A stretch of DNA of 64,000 nt from assembly GCF_011044155.1 (NCBI RefSeq), contig NZ_CP049056.1, positions 186,001 to 250,000 on the forward strand, given 5' to 3'. The notes below the pieces were generated by a model, which saw nothing but the letters and a program-made list of their open reading frames with translations, made no database searches and had not been told where the DNA came from. The stretch's first letter is position 1; each line of letters begins with the position of its first letter. The position numbers were made by a program, and so were the translations under genes. The DNA is from Pikeienuella piscinae (GTDB lineage: Bacteria > Pseudomonadota > Alphaproteobacteria > Rhodobacterales > Rhodobacteraceae). Shown piece after piece: positions 53,256-63,076 of this stretch.

Positions 53256-53463
53256 TTAGGTCTTGATAGAGCGTCGAGAAAACTGGTCCGAACTTCCAAA
53301 CCTGCGGGCACTCGTTGAGGATGGGGGTATCACGAGCCAAAGAAAACCCATGCGCAAAGTGAACGAGCTTTTGCGCCTTCATGTGCTCTATTGGTTTCCC
53401 TTCCGCGATCCCGAGCGCAATAAATTCATTAGCAACAGCCAAAGGTGAGTAAGCGTTAGCCAT
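53256..53463 (-). pseudogene. Panacea-domain (DUF4065/SocA-like) gene truncated by the IS element
   Basis: The ATG at 53463 opens MANAYSPLAVANEFIALGIA, then IEHMKAQKLVHFAHGFSL and PQVWKFGPVFSTLYQDL, the conserved N-terminal half of DUF4065/Panacea proteins (SocA, phage GepA). These are about 150 residues long; here only about 68 codons remain before the IS right end, and translation would finish five codons inside the IS. Panacea proteins are antitoxins for diverse toxins, and SocA is a ClpXP adaptor for the toxin SocB. The start codon overlaps the stop of the small upstream gene by one base. The missing C-terminal half is not found on the other side of the IS. Confidence 0.8.
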
Positions 53464-53681
53464 CACCCCCACCTCGCGCTTGCAGCCTTGCGCGCGATTT
53501 CGCTGCGCTGCTCGGCTGACAGGCTCTCCGCACGCGCTTTCCCGCCCGCCAAGCCGCTCTTGCGGCGTCCCGGCGCGGCCAGCGTCGTATCCTCGATTTC
53601 TCCGGTTGCGATCTTGGCAATCAAAACTGCATTGCCGATCACATCCGCCGGGCGCTTCTGGCCCTGTGGTCCTTTCGGCAT
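53463..53681 (-). CDS. Small basic protein translationally coupled to the Panacea gene
   Basis: The 72-residue protein starts at the ATG at 53681 (MPKGPQGQKRPADVIGNAVL) with GGGAG eight bases upstream; a longer frame to 53744 lacks a ribosome binding site. It continues IAKIATGEIEDTTLAAPGRR, GLAGGKARAESLSAEQRSEI and ends ARKAASARWG. The GGKARAESLS...RKAAxARW tail is a repeated feature of short alphaproteobacterial proteins that I associate with DUF4065 genes. It is rich in Lys, Arg and Ala and may bind nucleic acid. The one-base overlap with the Panacea gene suggests a toxin-antitoxin or regulatory pair, but which would be toxic is unknown. It looks intact although its partner is cut. Confidence 0.65.
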   Translation of the reverse strand: MPKGPQGQKRPADVIGNAVLIAKIATGEIEDTTLAAPGRRKSGLAGGKARAESLSAEQRSEIARKAASARWG

Positions 53682-54142
53682 GGTTTTCTCCCGTCTCGGC
53701 TTCCTGGCAACCGCCACCCCCATCGGGTGAGCGGAAACTACCATGCATCGCCGTTCTTATATATGAGATAATTCTCGAAAATGAGGATTCCAAGGCAGCG
53801 CGGCAAACTGATGCGGATGTTCGCGCGCGCGTGAGCGCAGGGAAATCTACCCTAATCATGGTCGTTCCCCGGCCGATTTTTCAAACTGAGACACCACCGC
53901 CCTTCTTCCCATGTTGACGCGCCGGGAACAGCAGCGGCCGCCAGAGCCAGGGTCTCTAGCAAACTCTCTCAATAGCGGCGCCTCAACTCAGATATTCTGG
54001 GTGGAATTCCGTCGCGTCGGAAGCACTGCCGTTCCTGCGCGCGCGGGAGCCGAGACGGTCAGTTGGGCGCGATGCCCGGCGGGTCCGGACCTGTCTCGGC
54101 GGGAGGTGCGGAACTAGTCCGCGCCAAAGACCGGATGCGTGG
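53682..54142. other. Region between the small Panacea partner and the recombinase remnant
   Basis: About 460 bases with no supported gene. An AT-rich patch at 53755-53790 (on the minus strand TTTTCGAGAATTATCTCATA followed by TATAAG) is the probable promoter of the small gene/Panacea pair, 75-110 bases before its start; GAGA and TCTC arms flanking TAAT form a weak palindrome that could be an operator. The rest is GC-rich and open in several frames without family character. It may be decayed mobile DNA. Confidence 0.4.
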
Positions 54143-54490
54143 GTGCTCACAGCAAAGAGTATCCGCAACAAGATTGCCGCCTCGAAATGGAAGGGGAGGC
54201 GGATAGGGGGGAGCGCGCCCTTCGGTCACGACGTGAGGGAGAGATCGCTCACGATCAACGCATCCGAGGCGGCAACGGTGAGCGCTCTATTCGAGTTCCT
54301 TGAGGCGCGAAGGGTTCTCGCGGGCCGGTATCCTGCAACTCGTCGATCTGGATTTCTTGTCGCCGGTGCTTGTCGAGGCAATAGTCGAAGGCCGACAGCC
54401 TCCGAGTCTTACCTCTTCGCATCAGGCGAAGATCGAAGCTCCCGCCGAGTGGAGCCGCCAGGCGACGCTGCTCGCCGATACAACATAAGA
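54143..54490 (+). pseudogene. Serine recombinase remnant (C-terminal part), frameshifted
   Basis: The first frame reads TAKSIRNKIAASKWKGRRIG then GSAPFGHDVRERSLTINASE and AATVSALFEFL, closely matching the linker and Recombinase domain start of large serine recombinases (IRDKIAASKxKGxxMGG, then GYDVxxxxLxxNxxEA). Near 54300 the match jumps to another frame: REGFSRAGILQLVDLDFLSP then VLVEAIVEGRQPPSLTSS, resembling the C-terminal YVSRLLPLAFLAPDIVEAIL type end of such proteins. The catalytic N-terminal domain is missing and the zinc-ribbon/coiled-coil middle has been deleted. It is a relic of an integrated element, ending about 90 bases from the 3' end of tRNA-Gln. Confidence 0.68.
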
Positions 54491-54577
54491 TCCAACGCCC
54501 GCCGATTCCGCAAACGTCAGTCCCGAAAACCGGCTTTGGAGACCGGCAGATGAAAGTCACCGTTTGTCGGGAGCGGT

Positions 54578-54651
54578 TGGCTGGGGAACCTGGATTCGAA
54601 CCAGGACTAACGGAGTCAGAGTCCGTGGGTCTACCGTTAACCTATTCCCCA
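54578..54651 (-). tRNA. tRNA-Gln (anticodon CTG)
   Basis: On the minus strand the 74 bases run from TGGGGAATAGG (54651) to TTCCCCAGCCA (54578), with the CCA encoded. The acceptor TGGGGAA pairs with TTCCCCA and the discriminator is G. The anticodon arm is ACGGA-CTCTGAC-TCCGT, placing CTG at positions 34-36, and the T arm is CCTGG-TTCGAAT-CCAGG. It decodes CAG. Its 3' end faces the recombinase remnant and IS, the side where elements integrating into tRNA genes lie. Confidence 0.97.
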
Positions 54652-54706
54652 GTAGCCGCAGTCGGTCGAATAGTCGCCGGGGCGGCGGCTGTCAACATCC
54701 GGGCGG

Positions 54707-55102
54707 TCAGCTGTTAGTTTCGCGGATCTTCTCCGCCGCCTCTGCGTTGAAGACGACGCCGCCGTCGCGGAAGGTCTGGTCGAGTTCGCCGGAGAGCACC
54801 ATCTCGGTGATGATGTCGCAGCCGCCGACGAATTCGCCCTTCACATAGAGTTGCGGAATCGTCGGCCAGTCCGAGAATGACTTGACGCCGTTCCGGATGG
54901 CCTCGTCCGCGAGGACATTCACGTCCTTGAACGGCACCTCCATGTAGTTCAGGATCGAGGCGACACGGCTGGAGAAGCCGCATTGCGGCATGGTCTTCGT
55001 GCCCTTCATGAAGAGCACCACGTCATTCGCCTGAATCTCCGCACGGATCGCGTCATGCGCGGGGTCGGTCGCCGTCTGGGCTGTTGTATCAGTCTCGGTC
55101 AT
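54707..55102 (-). CDS. grxD: Monothiol glutaredoxin, Grx4 family
   Basis: The 131-residue protein starts at the ATG at 55102 with GAGGA seven bases upstream. The monothiol CGFS active site is at 41-44, preceded by [33 protein letters not shown] carries the cis-Pro and glutathione-binding residues. Grx4-type proteins carry or sense [2Fe-2S] clusters with BolA partners rather than reducing disulphides. The bolA gene lies 10 bases upstream on the same strand, the standard pairing. An N-terminal extension of about 18 residues is present. Confidence 0.97.
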   Translation of the reverse strand: MTETDTTAQTATDPAHDAIRAEIQANDVVLFMKGTKTMPQCGFSSRVASILNYMEVPFKDVNVLADEAIRNGVKSFSDWPTIPQLYVKGEFVGGCDIITEMVLSGELDQTFRDGGVVFNAEAAEKIRETNS

Positions 55103-55112
55103 CAATCAATCC

Positions 55113-55346
55113 TCAATCCGGCGCCCGCGTCGTCAGCGCGAGCGCGTGAAGTTCACCGCCCATGCGGCCCTTCAGCGCGGCGTAGACCATCTGGTGCTGC
55201 TGCACCCGGTTCTTGCCGCGAAATTCCTCCGCAGTGACGGTCGCTGCATAGTGGTCGCCGTCACCCGCGAGATCGGTGATCTCAACTTCCGCGGTGGGAA
55301 AGGCGCCGAGAATCAGCTTCTCGATCACCGTCGCTTCCATCGCCAT
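55113..55346 (-). CDS. BolA family protein
   Basis: The 77-residue protein starts at 55346 (MAMEATVIEKLILGAFPTAE); a second ATG two codons later is also possible. It has the BolA KH-like fold: VEITDLAGDGDHYAATVTAE, then FRGKNRVQQHQMVYAALKGR and ELHALALTTRAPD. The His near residue 62 and the loop His serve as cluster ligands in BolA-Grx heterodimers. With grxD immediately downstream it forms the iron-sulphur sensing or transfer pair conserved in alphaproteobacteria. purL is upstream on the same strand, 89 bases before the bolA start. Confidence 0.95.
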   Translation of the reverse strand: MAMEATVIEKLILGAFPTAEVEITDLAGDGDHYAATVTAEEFRGKNRVQQHQMVYAALKGRMGGELHALALTTRAPD

Positions 55347-55434
55347 CGCGGCACGCCCCTTCAGCCCTGTTTCAGATTCCGATGTAGTCTGGAACCGGCG
55401 CACGTGCAAGACGGGGCCGGCGCGGGCGGGAGGA

Positions 55435-57615
<2,181 letters not shown>

Positions 57616-57727
57616 CTTGGTCCTCATGCAGGCGATGGGGCCTCTTAGCCGGTTCGGCGCGGGTGGGAAAGCGACCTTGCGCCGCGTCGCAGCGAGGCGC
57701 ATGAGTGGCGCCGGAAGTGGAGGACGA

Positions 57728-58621
57728 ATGACGGCGGTGACGGATCGGGGCGAACCTTCGCTGACGCTTGGCTATATTGGAATCCTGCTCGCGGTGGCGA
57801 TCTGGGCCGGCTGGATCGTTTCGACGCGGGATTCTGTGCTCATGGAGCACACGCCGTTCGATATCGCGGTGGTGCGCTATGTCGCGCCGGCGCTGCTTCT
57901 GTCGCCCTACTGGATCCGGAAAGGCGTCTTCCCGAAGGGAGAAAGCCCACTTCTGCTCGTCATCATGACCGTCGGTTGGGGCGGCCCGTTCGTCATGCTG
58001 ATCGCCCAGGGGATGAAGACTGTCGAGGCGTCGCTTTTCGGGCCGCTGGTGCCCGGGCTCCTGCCGATGGTGGTCGCGGTCTGGGGCGTCGCTGTGGAGG
58101 GAGAGAGACTCCGGCCGGGTCGTCTTCTCGGGCTTTGCTTCATCGCCATGGCGGTGGCGCTCATCCTGGGCCCGGCGCTGGCGGGCGCCGACAACGGCGT
58201 TCTGATCGGCGCGCCCTGGCTGCTGCTGGCCTGTATCGGCTGGTCCTCCTTCACCATCGCATTCCGGCATACAGGGCTTTCGGGGGCCGAGTCTGCGGCC
58301 TATGTCTGTCTCTATTCCTCTCCGTTCCTGATCGCTGCGGCGATGGTGTTCGGGACCGACCTCTTCGATTATCCGCCGATCGAAGTCGGCTATCTCATAC
58401 TGGTGCAAGGTGTGCTTTCGGGCGCGCTGTCGGTCGCCTGTTTCGGCTATGCGGTAAAGACGCTTGGTCTCGGCCGGGCCTCGGCGTTCACCTCCCTGGT
58501 GCCGGTGCTGGCGGCGATCGGCGGCTGGCTGATGCTGGGTGAGACGGTCGGCCTTGCGGGCTGGGCCGCCTCCGCCGCCGCATGCATCGGCGTTCTCCTG
58601 GTGAACCGCTACGCCGTCTGA
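57728..58621 (+). CDS. EamA/DMT family transporter
   Basis: The 297-residue protein starts at the ATG at 57728 behind GGAGG; the upstream ATG at 57701 is less supported. It has ten membrane segments in two EamA repeats, with [20 protein letters not shown] at the start, [20 protein letters not shown], and in the second half [20 protein letters not shown] then [20 protein letters not shown], the conserved last helices. Such permeases export amino acids or metabolites, or import nucleotide sugars; no substrate can be assigned. It stands alone between purL (divergent) and an AEC transporter (convergent). Confidence 0.9.
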   Translation: MTAVTDRGEPSLTLGYIGILLAVAIWAGWIVSTRDSVLMEHTPFDIAVVRYVAPALLLSPYWIRKGVFPKGESPLLLVIMTVGWGGPFVMLIAQGMKTVEASLFGPLVPGLLPMVVAVWGVAVEGERLRPGRLLGLCFIAMAVALILGPALAGADNGVLIGAPWLLLACIGWSSFTIAFRHTGLSGAESAAYVCLYSSPFLIAAAMVFGTDLFDYPPIEVGYLILVQGVLSGALSVACFGYAVKTLGLGRASAFTSLVPVLAAIGGWLMLGETVGLAGWAASAAACIGVLLVNRYAV

Positions 58622-58695
58622 AAGGAGCGCGCCCTCCTCGAAACCCATCCGGGGTCGCCTCCTCGGGCGATCGGTTCACCAGGGTGTGAAAGACT

Positions 58696-59643
58696 TCAAC
58701 CCATCGTCGCGCCGCCCAGCACCCAAAGCCAGCCGGCGGCGGTGGCGACTGAAAGCGCGGTGGCGATGATCACGGTCGCCGCCACCTCGCCGGTCGCACG
58801 GTCATACATCGAAGCGAAGACGTAGGCGTTCACCCCGGGCGCCATCGCCGCCATCACCGTCGCGGAGCGGACATAGCCGGGCTCGAGCGCGAAGACATGA
58901 TGGGTCAGCGCGAAGGCGATGGCGGGGTGGACCAGGGTCGAGACGAAGGCGATCGAGAACGCCTCGCCCAGCGTCGCGCGGATCCGGTAGCGGCTGAGGA
59001 CGCCGCCGAGGCCGAATAGCGCGGCGGGGAGCGCGGCGCGGGAAATCATGTCCGCCGCCGCCGCGACCGGCAGCGGGAGCGACAGGCCGGAAAGATTGTA
59101 GGCGAGGCCGGCTGCGGAGGCCATGGAGATGGCGTTACGGAACATCGCCTTCAGCGTCACCCGCACGGTGTCGCCGGCGCTGCGCCCATCGGCGCGGGCG
59201 ATCTCCATCGCCGTGATGCCGATCATGTAGCAGACGGGGGCGTGAAGCGAGATCAGCGCGTAATTCGGCGCGAGGGACTCAGGCCCGAAGGCGCGCTCCA
59301 TGATTGGCAGGCCGAGCAGCACCGAGTTCGAGAAAAGCGCGCCGAAGCCGATCGCGACGCTCTCTCCGGGGCGGCGATGAAAGCCCTTCCGGGCGATGAG
59401 ATAGCCGAGCGCGAAGCAGAAGATCGCGCCGGAATAGAAGCTGAAGATCAGCCGCGCGTCGAACGAGGCGCCGAGATCGAGCCGATAGAGCGCCATGAAG
59501 AGGAGGCAGGGGATCGCAACATTCTGCGTGAAGCCCATCAAGAAATAGACGCCATCATCGGCGAAATAGCGGAACTTCACCGCCGCGTAGCCGGCGCCGA
59601 CGATCAAGAAGACCGGCAGGACGGTGTTGAATATGCTCAACAT
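58696..59643 (-). CDS. AEC family transporter (auxin efflux carrier type)
   Basis: The 315-residue protein has about ten hydrophobic segments with an inverted-repeat layout. It opens FNTVLPVFLIVGAGYAAVKF and FLMGFTQNVAIPCLLFMALY, with IGFGALFSNSVLLGLPIMER in the first repeat and SRAALPAALFGLGGVLSRYR and LVHPAIAFALTHHVFALEPG in the second. AEC proteins in bacteria transport dicarboxylates such as malonate or malate. It ends in VATAAGWLWVLGGATMG. It lies downstream of the MBL gene, 27 bases away, and may be the last gene of the dac-tmk-holB-tatD-mbl operon. Confidence 0.92.
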   Translation of the reverse strand: MLSIFNTVLPVFLIVGAGYAAVKFRYFADDGVYFLMGFTQNVAIPCLLFMALYRLDLGASFDARLIFSFYSGAIFCFALGYLIARKGFHRRPGESVAIGFGALFSNSVLLGLPIMERAFGPESLAPNYALISLHAPVCYMIGITAMEIARADGRSAGDTVRVTLKAMFRNAISMASAAGLAYNLSGLSLPLPVAAAADMISRAALPAALFGLGGVLSRYRIRATLGEAFSIAFVSTLVHPAIAFALTHHVFALEPGYVRSATVMAAMAPGVNAYVFASMYDRATGEVAATVIIATALSVATAAGWLWVLGGATMG

Positions 59644-59670
59644 TGGCGGTTCCGCGCCGGCGTCCGGCGC

Positions 59671-60468
59671 TCAGACAGGGAAATCAAGGCGCATGCCGTC
59701 AAATGCGGGTGCGACATGATCGGGGAGTTCGCGCCTGAGCGTTTCGTAATCGAGGTCGATATGCATGTTGGTGATCACCGCGGAGGGAACGCCCGAGCGC
59801 TCGATCCATTCCAGCGACTGCGCAAGATGGGTATGCGTGGGGTGCGGATCGTAGCGCAGCGCGTCGAGCACCCAGCAGTCGGCGCCCGCGATCGCCGTCC
59901 AGGCTTGGTCGGTCATGCTGAGCACGTCTGGGAGATAGGCGAGCGGGCCGATCCGGAAGCCGAGCGAGTCGATAGAGCCATGGCTGACCTCGAAAGGCCG
60001 CGCCTCCACCACGCCGCCGGCGCCTGTCACGTCCACCGAGCCCTTCAGCGGCCTGAGATCGAGGATCGGCGGATAGGGACTGCCTTCCGGCTGCGCGAAG
60101 GCGTAGCCGAACCGTGAGAGCAGCGCGTTCGAGGTCTTGCCATCGGCCCATACCGGCAGGCGCTTCTTCTGATTGAATACGATCATGCGCAGATCGTCCA
60201 GCCCGTGAACATGGTCGGCGTGCTCATGGGTGTAGAGGACGCCGTCGAGATCGCCGACTCCGGCGTCGAGGAGTTGTTGGCGCAGATCCGGCGAGGTGTC
60301 GATCAGGACGCGGGTGACGCCCCCTTCCTCGATCCGCTCGACCAGCATTGAGCAGCGCCGGCGGGCGTTCTTCGGGTTCTCAGGGTCGCAGTTTCCCCAG
60401 CGACCGCCAAGGCGCGGCACGCCGCCGGAGGAGCCGCAGCCGAGTATGGTGAAGCGGAGCGTCGCCAT
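59671..60468 (-). CDS. MBL-fold metallohydrolase (PhnP-like phosphodiesterase)
   Basis: The 265-residue protein starts at the ATG at 60468, overlapping the TatD stop codon by one base. It has ILGCGSSGGVPRLGGRWGNC and DPENPKNARRRCSML (the conserved start of PhnP-like enzymes), LIDTSPDLRQQLLDAG, the metal motif YTHEHADHVHGLDDLR, and later VSHGS, ADCWVLDALRYDPHPTHTHL and ITNMHIDLDYETL. PhnP opens cyclic ribose phosphates in phosphonate breakdown; this alphaproteobacterial copy downstream of tatD is probably a related phosphodiesterase with another substrate. No phn genes are present nearby. Confidence 0.93.
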   Translation of the reverse strand: MATLRFTILGCGSSGGVPRLGGRWGNCDPENPKNARRRCSMLVERIEEGGVTRVLIDTSPDLRQQLLDAGVGDLDGVLYTHEHADHVHGLDDLRMIVFNQKKRLPVWADGKTSNALLSRFGYAFAQPEGSPYPPILDLRPLKGSVDVTGAGGVVEARPFEVSHGSIDSLGFRIGPLAYLPDVLSMTDQAWTAIAGADCWVLDALRYDPHPTHTHLAQSLEWIERSGVPSAVITNMHIDLDYETLRRELPDHVAPAFDGMRLDFPV

Positions 60469-61274
60469 CAGACCGCCCGTGCTTTCGACCATTCGGCCGC
60501 CTTGGCGAAGAGCCGGTCGAAATTCGCCGTGGTGGCGGCGGCGAATTCGGCGAGCGGCAGGTCCTTCACCTCGGCCCCGACGGCGGCGGTGAGCGCGGTG
60601 TACGCCGGCTCGCAGCGTTTGCCGCGATGCGGCGGCGGCGCGAGATAGGGGGAATCGGTCTCCACAAGGATCCGGTCGAGCGGCGTGGCGGCGAATATCT
60701 CGCGGACAGCGGCGGCGTTCCTGAAGGTCGCGACACCTGACATCGAGAGGTAGAAACCGCAGTCGAGCGCCGCCCTGGCCAGCGCCGGGCCGGAGGAAAA
60801 ACAGTGCATGACGCAGGAATAGGCCCCCGCCGCATGTTCCTCGGTCAGGATGCGCGCCATGTCTTCATCCGCATCGCGGGCATGGATGATCAGCGGCAGG
60901 CCGGTGCGGCGCGCGGCTTCGATATGGACATGCAGGCTCGCCGCCTGCGCTGCGGCGCTCTCCTTCTCATAGTGATAGTCGAGCCCGGTCTCTCCGATCC
61001 CGACCATTTTCGGGTGGCGGGCGAGCGCGGTGAGCTGCTCGACCGTGGCGGCGTCCTCCTTCGCCACGCTCATCGGGTGGACGCCGGCGGCGTAAAAGAC
61101 GCCTTCATGGGCTTCGGCGATGGCGCGGACGGCGGGTTCGTTCCGCAGGCGCGTGCAGATCGTGACCATGCGCCGCACCCCCGCGGCGCCGGCGCGCGCG
61201 ATCACGTCGTCGAGTTCCCCGATCAGATCAGGAAAGTCGAGATGGCAATGGCTGTCCACCAGTTCGGGCGGCAT
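60468..61274 (-). CDS. TatD family metal-dependent deoxyribonuclease
   Basis: The 268-residue protein starts at the ATG at 61274 (MPPELVDSHCHLDFPDLIGE). Metal ligands are in DSHCHLD, IGETGLDYHYE, IHARDADEDM, VMHCFSSGPALA and VETDSPYLAPPPHRGK, the full set for TatD. TatD enzymes are 3'-5' exonucleases and hydrolases involved in DNA repair and DNA fragmentation; the link to Tat transport is only historical. It is coupled with holB upstream (29-base gap) and MBL downstream (one-base overlap). The E. coli counterpart YcfH is also next to holB. Confidence 0.96.
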   Translation of the reverse strand: MPPELVDSHCHLDFPDLIGELDDVIARAGAAGVRRMVTICTRLRNEPAVRAIAEAHEGVFYAAGVHPMSVAKEDAATVEQLTALARHPKMVGIGETGLDYHYEKESAAAQAASLHVHIEAARRTGLPLIIHARDADEDMARILTEEHAAGAYSCVMHCFSSGPALARAALDCGFYLSMSGVATFRNAAAVREIFAATPLDRILVETDSPYLAPPPHRGKRCEPAYTALTAAVGAEVKDLPLAEFAAATTANFDRLFAKAAEWSKARAV

Positions 61275-61303
61275 GGGAACGCTCCGTGCGCGGTCAATCT
61301 TGG

Positions 61304-62434
61304 TCAAACGGGGCGCGCGCGGATCTTTCTTGCGGCGGCGTCGAACGCGAAGAAGATATCGAGCATGACCATCGCAGGGTCAAGGTTGACCGCCAGCGCG
61401 CGCGCGGCCTTAATCTGAATCTCTGCGGCAAGATCGGCCCAGACCCGGGCCGCCGCCTCATCCGGCGCGAGTTGCGTCAGAATTTCAGCTTCGCCCTCCA
61501 CCGCCTCGGCCCCGCGCCGTCCTGCGCCGGCGCGCGCCAGCCGGGCGAGAAGGATGTCGATGAGACGGAGGGTCAGGTCATATGTTTCGGCGGCGCCGCG
61601 TCCGGCGCAGGAATCGGCGAGTGCGATCATCTCGCGCCGGTCCATGCCGGGCGCGCCCTCCGCGAGCCGAAGAAGCCGCCGGTAGAGTTTTGGCCCGCCG
61701 AGCGCGACGAGCCGCGCGGCCTCGCCCGCCGCGCCGCCGGCGAGAATCGCGAGCGAGTCGAGATCACCCTCCGTCTCCACGCCTGCCTCGCGGAGCGCGG
61801 CGTCGAGATCGGTTGGGCCGAGCGGGCCAAGTTTCAGCACCCGGCAGCGCGAGCGGATGGTCGGCAGCAGGCGCGCCGGGGCGTGGCTGACGAGAAGGAG
61901 GAGCGCGCGCGGCGGCGGTTCCTCCAGCAGCTTCAGGATCGCGTTGGCGGCGGCGGCGTTCATCTCCTCCGCCGGATCTATGACGGCTACGCGCCACCCG
62001 CCATCCGCGGCGGAAAGTTGAAAAAAGCTCTTCATCCGCCTGACATCGTCGACGCGGATCTGCGTGCTGAGCTTGCCGGTCTTCGCATCGGGCGTGCGGC
62101 GGAGTGTGAAGAGGCCGGGCTCCGAACCGGCCGCGACGCGCCGGGCGACCGGGTGGTCTGGGGTGAGCGCGAGCGTTGTGGGCGGTTCGGGCGCGTCGAA
62201 GAGCCCGCCGCCATCCGCTTGCGCCAGCCGGGTCCGGGCGATGCGATAGGCCAGCGTGGCCTTGCCGACCCCGCGCGGCCCGGTCAGGAGCCAGGCGTGG
62301 TGAAGCCGACCCGCGCCCCACGCGTTCAGGAAGTCCGCTTCCGCGGCGTGCTGGCCGTAGAGCGCCTGCGTCTCACGCGGGTGCGGCAGGTCGCCGACGC
62401 GATCCGGCTCAGGCGGTGGCGCGTCCTCCGCCAT
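61304..62434 (-). CDS. holB: DNA polymerase III delta' subunit
   Basis: The 376-residue protein starts at the ATG at 62434, overlapping the tmk stop by one base. It has the clamp-loader AAA+ pattern: TQALYGQHAAEADFLNAWGA, HAWLLTGPRGVGKATLAYRI (P-loop near residues 51-60), VDDVRRMKSFFQLS, VIDPAEEMNAAAANAILKLL with EEPPP, and the sensor/SRC motif TIRSRCRVLKLGPL. The P-loop has Ala after Lys, in line with delta' subunits that do not hydrolyse ATP. It works in the clamp loader that opens the DnaN ring encoded at 28.4-29.5 kb. The tmk-holB-tatD order is conserved. Confidence 0.95.
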   Translation of the reverse strand: MAEDAPPPEPDRVGDLPHPRETQALYGQHAAEADFLNAWGAGRLHHAWLLTGPRGVGKATLAYRIARTRLAQADGGGLFDAPEPPTTLALTPDHPVARRVAAGSEPGLFTLRRTPDAKTGKLSTQIRVDDVRRMKSFFQLSAADGGWRVAVIDPAEEMNAAAANAILKLLEEPPPRALLLLVSHAPARLLPTIRSRCRVLKLGPLGPTDLDAALREAGVETEGDLDSLAILAGGAAGEAARLVALGGPKLYRRLLRLAEGAPGMDRREMIALADSCAGRGAAETYDLTLRLIDILLARLARAGAGRRGAEAVEGEAEILTQLAPDEAAARVWADLAAEIQIKAARALAVNLDPAMVMLDIFFAFDAAARKIRARPV

Positions 62435-63066
62435 CAGCGGAGGGCTTTCTCGACCACGGCCCAGACCCGGCTGGCGACCGCATCCTCGTCGCCGGCGGCG
62501 TCGATCAGCTTGCATCGCTCCGGCTCGGCGGCGGCGATCTCGTGGAATGTCTGGCGGAGCCGCGTCTGGAAACCGGCGCCGAGTCTTTCGAATCGCGCTT
62601 CGTCGGTCGTGCGCGCGACGCCGCGAGCGTGGGCGGCGGCCGGATCCATGTCGATGATCAGCGTGAGCCGGGGGTCGAGGCCGATCGTCCGCTCCTGGAG
62701 CAGGTCGATCAGCGCCCGCGCGGCGCCCGCCGCGTCCGGCCGCGCGGCGGCCTGATAGGCGCGGGTGGAATCGGTGAAGCGGTCGGAGATCACTGTCGCG
62801 CCGCGCGCGAGCGCCGGAAGGATCGTCCGCTCCAGATGGTCGCGGCGCGCGGCGAAGAAGAGCAGCGTCTCCGTCACCGGCGACCAGCGTGCGGGGTCGC
62901 CGGTGAGGAGGAGTCGGCGGATCTCCTCCGCCCCCGGCGCGCCGCCCGGTTCGCGCGTCAGCACGACCTCATGGCCGGCGCGCCGCAGGCGTGCGGCGAG
63001 GCGCCGGGCCTGCGTGCTCTTGCCGGCGCCGTCGACGCCTTCGAAGGTCAGAAAGAATCCGGTCAC
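62434..63066 (-). CDS. tmk: Thymidylate kinase
   Basis: The 210-residue protein starts at a GTG at 63066; no ATG is available near the conserved N-terminus GFFLTFEGVDGAGKSTQARR, with the P-loop at about 9-18. Other landmarks: VVLTREPGGAPGAEEIRRLL, FFAARRDHLERTILPAL, VISDRFTDSTRAYQAAARPD and LTLIIDMDP. It phosphorylates dTMP to dTDP with ATP. The DR[F] motif and the absence of a basic LID in the P-loop suggest the class with the LID arginines in the ARTTDEARFERLG segment. The gene sits 10 bases after the dac gene and overlaps holB. Confidence 0.95.
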   Translation of the reverse strand: MTGFFLTFEGVDGAGKSTQARRLAARLRRAGHEVVLTREPGGAPGAEEIRRLLLTGDPARWSPVTETLLFFAARRDHLERTILPALARGATVISDRFTDSTRAYQAAARPDAAGAARALIDLLQERTIGLDPRLTLIIDMDPAAAHARGVARTTDEARFERLGAGFQTRLRQTFHEIAAAEPERCKLIDAAGDEDAVASRVWAVVEKALR

Positions 63067-63076
63067 GTGCGGGACG

